A stretch of 64,000 nucleotides of DNA from Spongiactinospora sp. TRM90649 (GCF_029382225.1 NZ_JARLTC010000020.1:144175-208174), one strand, 5' to 3'; counted from the first letter of the stretch, positions 53,234-61,608 are shown. Numbers and translations are program-made. Notes: generated by a model not told the origin, from the letters alone.

Positions 53234-53503
53234 ACAGGGCAGATTCCAAGAAATCCGGTGTCGCGCCCGGTAAGTATGAAATGCAGGAAATCTAGGGGCT
53301 TGACAGGCTTCAGACCATACGTGTCATGACCGGTTCGCCGGTTAACGCATGCCATCGGCGTGGCGTTCCATAGAGGTCACCCGATGTAATCGGCATACTG
53401 TGACGGGTACACGGGTCACCACTGCGCACAAACCCTCCACAGCCGTCATCACGACGGTGCTTTGCCATGAAACCGGGCCTCGTCCCGGCAGGAGGAGGAA
53501 AGA

Positions 53504-54274
53504 ATGCGCTTGACAGCGGGAACCGGAATTCTGGCGGCCTTGCTGGTCGGCCCCATCATCGCCCCTGGCACGATCGCCCAGGCCCTGACCTCTCCCGAGG
53601 TCGGGACGGGCGACGGGTGGCGTATCTCGACGGCCAAGGCCGTCCCCGCCGACAACGGCGACGGTGACGGCGACGGCGACGGAATCAACGACACCCAGCC
53701 GCTGAGCATCGTCCAGTTCAGCCACATCACCGCGCTGCGGGTGTCGCCCTGGAGGCCGCGCCGCGACTCCGATCTCCGGATCGAGGTGCGGTGCCCCAGC
53801 CCGTCCACCCACGCGACCGTGGCCTCTCCGGCCATCGATCCGACCGGCTCGCGGCGGGGGAGCCGCGAGCTCGGCATCGGTCTCGACGACAACGGTTACG
53901 GCCACGACACCGAGGGCGTGCCGTTCGACGCCCGTCTCGGCATCCGGCCCATCTGGCTGCGCTGTGTGAAGGCCGAGGTCAACGACGACTCCCTGGTGCG
54001 GCACGTGAAGCTGGTCTCGCGGCTGGTGACCACGGTCAAGGTGCGCCGGCACATCGTGCCCACGTTCCGGTGCGGCGGCGTGGGCTTCAGCTGCAAGAAA
54101 TGGCCCAACTCGCCCGACCGCCCGCACCGCTGGCGGAACGCCGCCGGCGACGTCGTGAAGCCCTCGGTCAACAGCCCGGACCATCCGCGCTTCCGCTGGC
54201 GGAGAGACGTCCGCGACGACGGTGTGAAGACCGGCCCTCGGCACCCGAGCCACCCTCGCTACCGCTGGAACTAG
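53504..54274 (+). CDS. Secreted protein with a calcium-loop-like segment and C-terminal HPxxRW repeats
   Basis: The 256-residue protein has a signal peptide (1-27) and a strong GGAGGAGG ribosome site. It has an Asp/Gly tract (DNGDGDGDGDGIND, about 51-64) that resembles a calcium-binding loop, and three short C-terminal repeats of the form P-x-R/H-P-x-x-R-W: DRPHRWR, DHPRFRW and SHPRYRW. Four cysteines may form disulphides. I do not recognise the family. It converges with the ABC exporter gene. Confidence 0.65.
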   Translation: MRLTAGTGILAALLVGPIIAPGTIAQALTSPEVGTGDGWRISTAKAVPADNGDGDGDGDGINDTQPLSIVQFSHITALRVSPWRPRRDSDLRIEVRCPSPSTHATVASPAIDPTGSRRGSRELGIGLDDNGYGHDTEGVPFDARLGIRPIWLRCVKAEVNDDSLVRHVKLVSRLVTTVKVRRHIVPTFRCGGVGFSCKKWPNSPDRPHRWRNAAGDVVKPSVNSPDHPRFRWRRDVRDDGVKTGPRHPSHPRYRWN

Positions 54275-54297
54275 CCACCGGCGCTCGCGCGGGCGGG

Positions 54298-56028
54298 TCA
54301 CTTGGGCGTGGGCATCATCGCCTCCTCGTCCACCGGCGGCGGGAGGGCGATCTCCCGCGCCGGACCCGGCACATGGCGCGGATCATGCGTGATGAAGATG
54401 GTCGTACGGCCGGACATGAGCCGGCCGAGCGGCTCCATGATCCGCGCCGCCGTGGTCGCGTCCAGCCCCGTCATCGGCTCGTCCAGGATGAGCACCGGGG
54501 CGTCCCGCAGGATGGCCCTGGCGATGGCGATCCGCTGGCGCTGCCCGCCGGACAGCAGGCGTCCCCGCTGGCCGATCGGCGTGTCGTACTTCTGCGGCAG
54601 GGTGCCGATGAAGTCGTGCACGTCCGCCAGCACCGCGGCTTGGACGATCTCGTCCATCTCGCAGCCCGGCCTGCCGTAGGCGATGTTGTCGCGCACGGTG
54701 CCGGAGAACAGCAGGTTCTCCTGCTGCAGGATGGTGATGTTGTCGCGTAGCTCACGGTGCGGCAGTTCGCGGATGTCCCGGCCGTCGAGCGTGATGCGCC
54801 CGGCCGTCGGATCGTAGAAACGCAGCAGGAGCTTGGCGATCGTGGACTTCCCCGCCCCGCTCGCCCCGGTGCACAGGATGAGATCCCCCGGCCCGGCGCG
54901 GAACGACAGCTCCGACAGAGTGGGCCGCGGCCTGTTCGGATAGCCGAACGTCACCCCTTCGAAGGCGATCTCCCCACGCCCCCTGGCCGGCACCGGCACC
55001 GGCGGCACCGCCGTCACCGGGTCGGACGCGGGCTCGACCGTGACGGTCTCCCGGTCCTTGACGGCCGGCTCGGTGCGCAGCACCTCCATCACCCGGTCGG
55101 ATCCGGCCGCCGCCTCCGAGACGGTCAGCGCCAGTTCGCCGATGCTCTGCACCGCCGGATAGAGATAGGCCAGGTACGCGGCGAACGCCAGCAGCCCGCC
55201 GATGGTGAGCCGCCCGGCCGCGATCTCCCACGCGCCCACGCCGATCACGACCAGCACGCACAGCGTCTCCAGGATCTGCACCGACGGGCCGTAGAGAGCG
55301 GACAGCCTGGCCTGGGACAGGTTGGCGATCATCCACCTGCGCCCCTGCCGGTTCAGCCGGCCCGCCTCGTTCTCCTGCCGGTTGTACGCCTGGACCAGCG
55401 ACTGGTTGGCCAGGCTCTCCTCGATGACGCTGTTCATCTCGCCGTTGGCCCGCCGCTCCCGAGCCGCCGCGACCCGGAAGCGTCCCGCGAAGCCCTTGGA
55501 GACCAGCAGGAACGCCGGGACCAGGGCCAGTGTCACCAGCGCGAGGTCCCACCGGAGCACCAGCGCGGCGCCGGCGAAGAACACGACGCTCACCAGCGTG
55601 GTGAACAGCCGGACCAGCCCCGAGGCCAGGAGTTGCTCGATGGCCTCGATGTCGTTGGTGAGCCGGGCCATCAGGTCGCCGAGCCTGCGGTTGTCGAAAT
55701 AGTCGGGCGTCAGCGTCTGCATGTGCCGGAAGAGACGGTCACGTAGCCGGAACAGGAAACGCTCCCCGGCGAGCGCGGTCGCGTAACTCCCGGTGAAGGA
55801 GACCAGCGCGCCGACGAGGGCAAGGCCGACCCAACCGGCCGCGGGCAGCCAGAAGGCCCCGAGGTTCCCGCTGGCCAGCACCTGATCGGTGATCATGCCG
55901 AACAATCCGATGGCCGCGACCTCACAGGCCGCCGCCACCGCCGCGAACGCCACGCCGAGGACGATCAGTTTGCGCAGGCCGCGGGTCACCGGCCAGAACC
56001 GCGCGACGGTCTCCCTGATGGAGACCAT
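54298..56028 (-). CDS. ABC exporter (fused permease and ATPase) next to a Cys-rich peptide gene
   Basis: From the ATG at 56028 the protein has 576 residues: six membrane helices (about 20-330) and an ATPase with Walker A GASGAGKST (near 390), signature LSGGQRQRIAIARA (near 496) and Walker B VLILDEPMTG (near 516). It lacks an N-terminal C39 peptidase. Such half transporters work as homodimers and export lipids, drugs or peptides. The gene lies 117 bases after the 57-residue peptide gene on the same strand, behind a hairpin, so the peptide is a possible cargo. An open frame continues upstream over the peptide gene but in another frame and without a good start. Confidence 0.88.
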   Translation of the reverse strand: MVSIRETVARFWPVTRGLRKLIVLGVAFAAVAAACEVAAIGLFGMITDQVLASGNLGAFWLPAAGWVGLALVGALVSFTGSYATALAGERFLFRLRDRLFRHMQTLTPDYFDNRRLGDLMARLTNDIEAIEQLLASGLVRLFTTLVSVVFFAGAALVLRWDLALVTLALVPAFLLVSKGFAGRFRVAAARERRANGEMNSVIEESLANQSLVQAYNRQENEAGRLNRQGRRWMIANLSQARLSALYGPSVQILETLCVLVVIGVGAWEIAAGRLTIGGLLAFAAYLAYLYPAVQSIGELALTVSEAAAGSDRVMEVLRTEPAVKDRETVTVEPASDPVTAVPPVPVPARGRGEIAFEGVTFGYPNRPRPTLSELSFRAGPGDLILCTGASGAGKSTIAKLLLRFYDPTAGRITLDGRDIRELPHRELRDNITILQQENLLFSGTVRDNIAYGRPGCEMDEIVQAAVLADVHDFIGTLPQKYDTPIGQRGRLLSGGQRQRIAIARAILRDAPVLILDEPMTGLDATTAARIMEPLGRLMSGRTTIFITHDPRHVPGPAREIALPPPVDEEAMMPTPK

Positions 56029-56101
56029 CGGCGCGATCGGGGTCTGCTCCTCCGCCTCGGCGGCTTCCCGCGCGTCCGCGCCCTGATCGTCAAAAGGCGT
56101 G

Positions 56102-56136
56102 GGGGAGGGCCGGCGGTTGAACCGCCGGCCCTCCCC
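56102..56136 (-). terminator. Strong hairpin between peptide gene and exporter gene
   Basis: A 35-base perfect palindrome with 17-base arms (GGGGAGGGCCGGCGGTT and its complement around one base) starts eight bases after the peptide stop. On the minus strand it is followed by TTTT at about 56094-56091. It should act as a terminator or attenuator, so the peptide would be transcribed more than the exporter. Confidence 0.7.
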
Positions 56137-56144
56137 GGTTCTTG

Positions 56145-56318
56145 TTACCACCAGCCCCGCCCGCAGCAGCGACGACGCCGGCAGCAGCCGCCCCAGCCGC
56201 CGCCCCAGCCCCAGCCGCGCCCGCAGCAGCGACGACGCCGGCAACAGCCGCCCCAGCCGCCGCCCCAGCCGCCGCCACAGCCGCCTCCCCAGGTCGGGAA
56301 GATCTGACCAGCAAACAT
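56145..56318 (-). CDS. 57-residue Cys/Trp/Gly/Arg peptide with two CCRRRRCC repeats
   Basis: The ATG at 56318 has AAAGGGG about eight bases upstream. The peptide begins MFAGQIFPTW, then becomes Gly-rich and has two copies of GGGWGGCCRRRRCCGRGW (residues 19-36 and 39-56), ending WW. It has nine cysteines, eight tryptophans and ten arginines, and no acidic residue. The repeats are 60 bases apart in DNA and differ at one of 50 bases, a synonymous change (TGC/TGT), so duplication was recent. There is no signal peptide. It may be a small metal-binding, DNA-binding or antimicrobial peptide, or the precursor of a modified one. No modification enzyme is nearby; only the exporter gene follows. I know no described family. 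Confidence 0.65.
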   Translation of the reverse strand: MFAGQIFPTWGGGCGGGWGGGWGGCCRRRRCCGRGWGWGGGWGGCCRRRRCCGRGWW

Positions 56319-56736
56319 TGGATTTCCCCTTTCGGACTGTCCTTTTCGTGGACTTCCGAAAGCGACATTACCACCCGTAGTCGGACAATTACGTAAACGC
56401 CGGTCCTTGCATAGTTCGGGAGTATTTTGCAGCTTTGAGTTGATAAATCTAGACGTGTGGTGATTGAAAGGGTGTTGAAAGTATTGTCGCCTTGATCCAT
56501 GAACTGACTTGCTCAAACACGCTGGCCGTAAAGACTTCTCCGGCTGCTTTCCTGGGCCTGGTAGTGCCGTATTCTCGTTCCCTCTGACCGCATCCGTCTC
56601 TGCGAGGTCGCCCAGTCCCCGCGAGCGGGGTGAAACGCGAAAAGGTCGATCGATGGAGGGTGTTTCGCGGGATTCCCATGACGCTTTCCGGCCGCCCGGC
56701 TATGGTCGAGTTCCCGACACCCGCTGGGGGCCGAAA
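56319..56736. promoter_or_regulatory. Divergent intergenic region of the peptide gene and the metallo-hydrolase gene
   Basis: This 418-base stretch is much poorer in GC than its surroundings (for example 56380-56480) and is the likely promoter region for the peptide gene on the minus strand and the hydrolase gene on the plus strand. I see no convincing gene; short open frames in it lack coding character. An ATG at 56653 might extend the hydrolase. Confidence 0.35.
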
Positions 56737-57702
56737 ATGCAGGCAGCGCAGGGCGATCCGATGCCCGAACCCGAACTCCACGAGGTCGCCCCCGGCGTCT
56801 ACGCCTACGTCCAGCCCGACGGAAGCTGGATGCTCAACAACACCGGCCTGGTCACCGCGCCCCCCGGAGCCGCGCCCGACACCGGATACGTGCTGGTCGA
56901 CACCACCTCCACCGAGTCGCGCAACCGCGCGCTGCTGCGGCGCGTCCGCGACGTGGCGGGCGACGGGCCGCCGCGCGTCCTCGTCAACACCCACCACCAC
57001 GGCGACCACACCTTCGGCAACTGGCTGATGCCGCCGCGCACCCCGATCGTCGGCCACGTCCTCTGCCGCGCCGACGTCGAGCGCTCCGGAACCCTCGCCG
57101 CCCGGACCTTCACCGGCCCCGACTACGGCGAGCTTCGCGTCCGCCCGCCCGACACCACCTTCGAGTCGCGGCTGACCCTGCACCTCGGCGAGCGTCGCAT
57201 CGACCTGCTGCACACGGGCCCCGCCCACACGCGCGGCGACGTCATCGTCTGGCTGCCCGCCGAGCGGGTGGCCTTCGCGGGCGATCTCGCCTTCAGCGGC
57301 GGGCAGCCGTTCCTGGTCGACGGCTCCGTGGCGGGATACCCGGCGGCGCTCGCCGCGCTGTGCGCGCTGGCGCCCGCCGTACTGGTGCCCGGGCATGGGC
57401 CGATCAGCCGGGGCGACGACGTCCCGAGGCTCCTCGGCGACCTTCTCGAATACTCCACGGTGGTCGAGCATCTGGCCAGATACGGACACAAGGCGGGCGT
57501 CCCGCCGCTCGAACTCGCCCGCGGGGCCACCCGCGAGCTCGGCCGGTTCGCCACCTGGCGTGAGAGCGAGCGCCTGGTCGGTAACCTGCACCGGGCCTAC
57601 TTCGAGCTGGACGGCAACGCGCCCGGCTCGCACCTGCCGATGGCCGACGTGTGGGCCGACATGGTGGCCTACCACGGCGGCCCCATCCCGTGCCACGCGT
57701 GA
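56737..57702 (+). CDS. Metallo-beta-lactamase-fold hydrolase
   Basis: From the ATG at 56737 the protein has 321 residues. It has the metal motif NTHHHGDHTFGN, a later His in TGPAHTRGD, Asp in FAGDLAFSGG and His in VPGHGPISRGD, so all ligands of a two-metal site. The family hydrolyses varied esters and thioesters; the substrate is unknown. Starts at 56653 (longer) or 56761 (eight residues shorter) are also possible. Confidence 0.87.
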   Translation: MQAAQGDPMPEPELHEVAPGVYAYVQPDGSWMLNNTGLVTAPPGAAPDTGYVLVDTTSTESRNRALLRRVRDVAGDGPPRVLVNTHHHGDHTFGNWLMPPRTPIVGHVLCRADVERSGTLAARTFTGPDYGELRVRPPDTTFESRLTLHLGERRIDLLHTGPAHTRGDVIVWLPAERVAFAGDLAFSGGQPFLVDGSVAGYPAALAALCALAPAVLVPGHGPISRGDDVPRLLGDLLEYSTVVEHLARYGHKAGVPPLELARGATRELGRFATWRESERLVGNLHRAYFELDGNAPGSHLPMADVWADMVAYHGGPIPCHA

Positions 57703-57748
57703 ATCGGGCGTTGCCGACACACGCCGCAGGCACCGACACTACGGACTC

Positions 57749-58432
57749 ATGGAGCATTCACACCCGTTCGTGCCTTACACCCCTGACAGGTACCCGGAGG
57801 CGGAGATGCTGGCGCGGGGGCGCGCGTTCTACGAGCATGTCGACCGGCGGAGGAGTGTCCGCGCCTTCAGTCCCGAGCCGGTGCCGCGCGAGTGTGTCGA
57901 GCTGGCCGTCCAGGCGGCCAACACCGCGCCCTCCGGGGCGCACCAGCAGCCGTGGAAGTTCGTCGTGGTCGGTGACCAGGAGACGAAGAAGCGCATCAAG
58001 GAGGCCGCCGAGCTGGAGGAACGGCAGAACTACGAGGGCGGCCGGCTGCCCGCCGAGTGGCGCGAGGCGCTGGCACCGCTGGAGACGAACTCCGACAAGG
58101 GATACCTGGAGGTCGCCCCCTGGCTGGTGATCTGCTTCGCCGAGAAGTACGGCGTGGCCCCCGACGGCACGAAGCGCAAGCACTACTACGTGAACGAGAG
58201 CGTCGGTATCGCCTGCGGCCTGTTCATCACCGCGCTGCACCACATGGGGCTGTCCACGCTCACCCACACCCCCAATCCGATGGCGTTCCTGACCGAGATC
58301 TGCGGGCGGCCCGCCAACGAGCGGCCCTACATCCTCTTCCCGGTCGGCTACGCGGCCGACGAGGTGAAGGTGCCCGACATCGTCAGGAAGCCGCTGTCGG
58401 AGGCGATGGTGTCCCTGGACCGGCCGTCCTGA
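57749..58432 (+). CDS. Nitroreductase-family flavoprotein resembling iodotyrosine deiodinase
   Basis: The 227-residue protein has the FMN-binding start of the family (RRRSVRAFSPEPVP, about 33-46; NTAPSGAHQQPWKFVVV). It also has the lid residues that define iodotyrosine deiodinase: Glu91 and Tyr95 in EERQNY and Lys117 in DKGYLEVAP, the E-x3-Y...K triad that contacts the zwitterion of halotyrosines. Length and YVNESVGIACG fit the group. It may dehalogenate halogenated tyrosines or related phenols. The ATG at 57749 is not preceded by a strong ribosome site. Confidence 0.82.
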   Translation: MEHSHPFVPYTPDRYPEAEMLARGRAFYEHVDRRRSVRAFSPEPVPRECVELAVQAANTAPSGAHQQPWKFVVVGDQETKKRIKEAAELEERQNYEGGRLPAEWREALAPLETNSDKGYLEVAPWLVICFAEKYGVAPDGTKRKHYYVNESVGIACGLFITALHHMGLSTLTHTPNPMAFLTEICGRPANERPYILFPVGYAADEVKVPDIVRKPLSEAMVSLDRPS

Positions 58433-58478
58433 ACCACCGGTCGTAGCCTGGGGACATGACGAACCGGGGCGCGGCGGC

Positions 58479-59159
58479 GTGACACGGATCCTTGTCGTGG
58501 ACGACGAGCCGCAGATGCTCCGCGCCCTGCGGATCAACCTGGTCGCCCGCCACTACGAGGTGGCGACGGCGGCCGACGGCGGCGGCGCGCTGCGCCAGGC
58601 CGCCGACTGGCATCCCGACCTGGTGGTGCTGGACCTCGGCCTGCCCGACATGGACGGCGTGGACGTCATCCACGGCCTGCGCGGCTGGACGGCCGTGCCG
58701 ATCGTGGTGCTGTCGGGCCGCGCGGGCAGCGAGGACAAGGTCGAGGCGCTGGACGCCGGGGCCGACGACTACATCACTAAGCCCTTCGCCATCGACGAGC
58801 TGCTCGCCCGGATCCGGGCGGTGACCCGCCGCAGCGGGCGGCAGGAGGACGAGCCCGCGCGGGTGCGCGTCGGCGATCACGTCGTGGACCTCGCGGACAA
58901 GACGGTGTCGGACGGCGTGCGGCTCACCCCCACCGAGTGGCACCTGCTGGAGGTGCTGCTCCGCAACCCGGGCAAGCTGGTCGGCCAGCGGGCGCTGCTC
59001 GCGGAGGTGTGGGGCGAGGCGTACGTCAAGGAGACGAACTACCTCCGGCAGTACATGGCGCAGCTACGCCGCAAGCTGGAACGCGACCCGGCCCGCCCGG
59101 TCCACCTGATCACCGAACCGGGCATGGGCTATCGTTTCGTCCCAGCTGAAGGCCCTTGA
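58479..59159 (+). CDS. Orphan KdpE/OmpR-type response regulator
   Basis: The 226-residue regulator has a receiver (ILVVDDEPQMLRAL; phospho-Asp in VVLDLGLPD; Lys in ITKPF) and a winged helix ending LITEPGMGYRF, closest to KdpE. No kdpFABC or kdpD genes are in the window, so it is an orphan here. GTG 58479 is the start. Confidence 0.9.
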   Translation: MTRILVVDDEPQMLRALRINLVARHYEVATAADGGGALRQAADWHPDLVVLDLGLPDMDGVDVIHGLRGWTAVPIVVLSGRAGSEDKVEALDAGADDYITKPFAIDELLARIRAVTRRSGRQEDEPARVRVGDHVVDLADKTVSDGVRLTPTEWHLLEVLLRNPGKLVGQRALLAEVWGEAYVKETNYLRQYMAQLRRKLERDPARPVHLITEPGMGYRFVPAEGP

Positions 59160-59209
59160 TTACATAATTACCGCAACTTCGGGAAATTCCCTCGATTTGG
59201 AGCGTACAG

Positions 59210-59899
59210 ATGATCATCGAGTACGTGCGGTACCGCGTGCCCGCGGAACGGTCGCAGGACTTCGAGCGACAGGTCGCGGAACACCTCGCGGGCGCGGACA
59301 CCTGCGTTGACTACGCACTCGCCCGCGACGGCGACTCCTATCTCCTGCACGTCACCTGGACAGAGCCCGGCGACCCGCCCGCGCCCGAACTGGCCGGTGA
59401 GCGCTCGCGCTACACCCCGACCGGCGCCCGGGGACACGGCGGCTCGGTGCCCACCATCTACGAGTGGGCGGGCGGCACGGCCGCCTTCGAGCGGCTCACC
59501 GAGGTCTTCTACGACATGGTGCTGCGGGACGACCTGATCGGCCCGCTCTTCGCGCACATGGACCCCGACCATCCCCGCTACGTCGCCATGTGGCTGGCGG
59601 AGGTCTTCGGCGGCCCCGCCCGCTACACCGGTGAGCGCGGCGGCTACGCCCACATGCTCGCCCACCACCTCGGCAGGCACATCTCCGAGGCGCAGCGCCG
59701 CCGCTGGGTCTCCCTGCTCCAGGACGCGGCCGAGGAGGTCGGCCTGCCCGACGACCCGGAGTTCCGCGCCGCCTTCCTCGGCTACATCGAATGGGGCACC
59801 CGGCTGGCGGTGGCCAACTCCCAGCCGGGCGTCGAACCGATCCGCGACGCCCCGGTGCCGCGCTGGGGATGGGGGGTCGCGCCGCCGTATCTCGGCTAG
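59210..59899 (+). CDS. Fusion of an antibiotic-biosynthesis-monooxygenase domain and a group II truncated haemoglobin
   Basis: The first 75 residues form an ABM-like domain (MIIEYVRYRVPAERSQDFERQ shortened: IIEYVRYRVPAERS), the rest (about 85-215) a truncated haemoglobin with FERLTEVFYDMVLRDDLIGPLF, RYVAMWLAEVFGG and a proximal His in GYAHMLAHHLGRHI. Fusions of these two domains are known from actinomycetes. The haem part probably binds oxygen or NO; the substrate of the other is unknown. The ATG at 59210 follows GGAG. Confidence 0.88.
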   Translation: MIIEYVRYRVPAERSQDFERQVAEHLAGADTCVDYALARDGDSYLLHVTWTEPGDPPAPELAGERSRYTPTGARGHGGSVPTIYEWAGGTAAFERLTEVFYDMVLRDDLIGPLFAHMDPDHPRYVAMWLAEVFGGPARYTGERGGYAHMLAHHLGRHISEAQRRRWVSLLQDAAEEVGLPDDPEFRAAFLGYIEWGTRLAVANSQPGVEPIRDAPVPRWGWGVAPPYLG

Positions 59900-59930
59900 G
59901 CAAGCACTTGAACGACGGTTAAGTGCTTGC
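59900..59930. promoter_or_regulatory. Inverted repeat before the ABC operon
   Basis: GCAAGCACTT-N11-AAGTGCTTGC has perfect ten-base arms and lies 35 bases before the membrane-protein gene. The operon encodes a winged-helix regulator, so this is a likely operator; it might also end transcription of the haemoglobin gene. TAACTT just after it could be the -10 element. Confidence 0.5.
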
Positions 59931-59964
59931 TAACTTGTTGAACACATGCTGATTGGAGGAGCGT

Positions 59965-60426
59965 GTGAACGACAAGTTGAGCGCCGACGACGCGAAACTG
60001 AGCGCCGACGACGCGCTGCGCCGGATCGACGAGGTCGGCGGCACCGTGCGGCGATCCGGCAAATGGGCGGGCCGCTGGGTGCTCACCATGGGGCTCGCCG
60101 CCATTCCCTACTGGCTGGTCATGCTGCTCGGCGACGACACCGTCAAGGACATCGCGGGCTGGGCCTGGATCGTCTTCGTCGCGCTCTCATTCGGTTACGT
60201 CTTCCGGCAGCGCGTCTACAGCCGATCGGCCTGGCGGCTCCAGTGGCCGATCGCGTTCGGGTTCGTCGGCACCTGCACGGTCGCGGTGCTGTTCTCCATC
60301 TTCCTGATGCCGGACGACCCCGACGCGCTGTGGACGGCGCTGGCCGTACTGGTCTCCCTGGTCGCGGGCGCCCCGCCGATCTACGGCGGATGGCGCCTGC
60401 TGCGTGAGGAGGACGTGGACGATTGA
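59965..60426 (+). CDS. Membrane protein, first gene of the ABC operon
   Basis: From the GTG at 59965, behind GGAGGAG, the protein has 153 residues: an N-terminal charged region with a repeated KLSADDA motif, then four membrane helices. I know no function. The stop overlaps the TTG start of the regulator gene, so it belongs to the operon with the regulator and the ABC genes. Confidence 0.75.
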   Translation: MNDKLSADDAKLSADDALRRIDEVGGTVRRSGKWAGRWVLTMGLAAIPYWLVMLLGDDTVKDIAGWAWIVFVALSFGYVFRQRVYSRSAWRLQWPIAFGFVGTCTVAVLFSIFLMPDDPDALWTALAVLVSLVAGAPPIYGGWRLLREEDVDD

Positions 60427-60737
60427 GCGGCACCGCCCATCCCAGGCACGAGCTCGACGAGATCATCCACGCGCCGGTCCGGCTCTCCATCGTGGCCGCC
60501 CTGGCGAACGCGGAGAAGGCCGACTTCCGCTTCCTCCGCGACACGCTGGAGGTCTCCGACTCCCTGCTCTCCAAACACATCGTCACCCTCGAAGGCGCCG
60601 GCTACGTCAAGGTCGAGAAGGCGTTCGTCGGCAAACGCGCCAAGACCTGGCTGTCCCTCACCGACGCGGGCCGTGCCGCCTTCGCGCGGTACACCGCCGT
60701 CCTGCGCCAGATCACGGAAGGAATCACCGGTGCTTGA
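60423..60737 (+). CDS. Winged-helix regulator of the ABC operon
   Basis: The 104-residue protein is a DNA-binding winged helix of the HTH_34/MarR-ArsR-like group (APVRLSIVAALANAEKADFRFL; VSDSLLSKHIVTLEGAGYV). It starts with TTG (60423) overlapping the previous stop and overlaps the ATPase gene by eight bases. It probably represses this operon through the inverted repeat at 59900-59930. Confidence 0.88.
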   Translation: MSGTAHPRHELDEIIHAPVRLSIVAALANAEKADFRFLRDTLEVSDSLLSKHIVTLEGAGYVKVEKAFVGKRAKTWLSLTDAGRAAFARYTAVLRQITEGITGA

Positions 60738-61608
60738 AACCCGCTCCCTGCACAAACGGTACGGCGAGACCGAGGCGCTGCGCGGCATCGACCTGACCGT
60801 CCGTCCCGGTGAGATGTTCGGCTTCGTCGGCGCGAACGGCGCGGGCAAGACCACCACCATGCGCATCGTGATGGGCGTGCTCGAAGCCGACTCCGGCGAG
60901 GTCACGTGGCAGGGCCGTCCCATCGGCTTCGACGACCGGCGCGGTTTCGGATACATGCCGGAAGAGCGTGGCCTCTACCAGAAGATGCGGGTCGCCGAGC
61001 AGATCGAGTACTTCGGCCGCCTGCACGGCATGAGCCGCTCCGCCGCCGCCGTCGCGAGCGCCGACCTCATCGAACGGCTCGGCCTCACCGAACGCGCGGG
61101 CGACGCCGTCGAGGCCCTGTCGCTCGGCAACCAGCAGCGCGTGCAGCTCGCCGTCGCGCTCATCCACGACCCCGGCGTGCTCATCCTCGACGAGCCGTTC
61201 TCCGGCCTCGACCCCATCGCCGTGGACGCCCTCGCCGAGGTCCTCGCCGAACGCCGCCAGGCCGGCGTGCCCATCATCTTCTCCAGCCACCAGCTCGACC
61301 TGGTCGAGCGGATGTGCGACTCGGTCGGCATCATCTCCGCCGGGCGCATGGTGGCCAGCGGCACCGTCGAGGAGGTCAGGGCCAAGGAGGGCGGCAGAAC
61401 CCTCAAGGTCGTCGTGCGCGGCGCGGCCCCGGGCTGGGCCGACGGCCTGCCCGGCGACATCACCCACCAGAACGGCGTCCACGTCCTGCGCAGCACGGAC
61501 GGCGACGGCACGGCCATCCTGCGCGCCGCGATGCTCGCCGGCACCGTCGAGCACTACGGCTGGGAGCAGCCGTCACTCACCGAGATCTTCAGGGAGGCCG
61601 TGGCATGA
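60730..61608 (+). CDS. ABC transporter ATPase (CcmA/NatA type)
   Basis: The 292-residue ATPase has Walker A GANGAGKTTT, a signature variant LSLGNQQRVQLA and Walker B VLILDEPFSG, with a C-terminal DUF4162-like extension. It pairs with the ABC-2-type permease encoded next, whose start overlaps its stop (ATGA). It resembles NatA sodium exporters and related drug exporters. The GTG at 60730 lies in the end of the regulator gene. Confidence 0.92.
   Translation: MLETRSLHKRYGETEALRGIDLTVRPGEMFGFVGANGAGKTTTMRIVMGVLEADSGEVTWQGRPIGFDDRRGFGYMPEERGLYQKMRVAEQIEYFGRLHGMSRSAAAVASADLIERLGLTERAGDAVEALSLGNQQRVQLAVALIHDPGVLILDEPFSGLDPIAVDALAEVLAERRQAGVPIIFSSHQLDLVERMCDSVGIISAGRMVASGTVEEVRAKEGGRTLKVVVRGAAPGWADGLPGDITHQNGVHVLRSTDGDGTAILRAAMLAGTVEHYGWEQPSLTEIFREAVA

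Noticed and set aside
54298..56244. Longer reading of the ABC exporter starting at 56244
   Set aside because: The first 72 codons run antisense-like through the repeat DNA of the peptide gene and across the hairpin, without coding character; the ATG at 56028 gives a normal N terminus.
56151..56264. Tandem repeat considered as a CRISPR-like array
   Set aside because: Two adjoining 60-base units without spacers, within a coding frame; no cas genes are in the window.
58479..59159. Considered as part of a potassium kdp operon
   Set aside because: No kdpFABC or kdpD gene flanks it.
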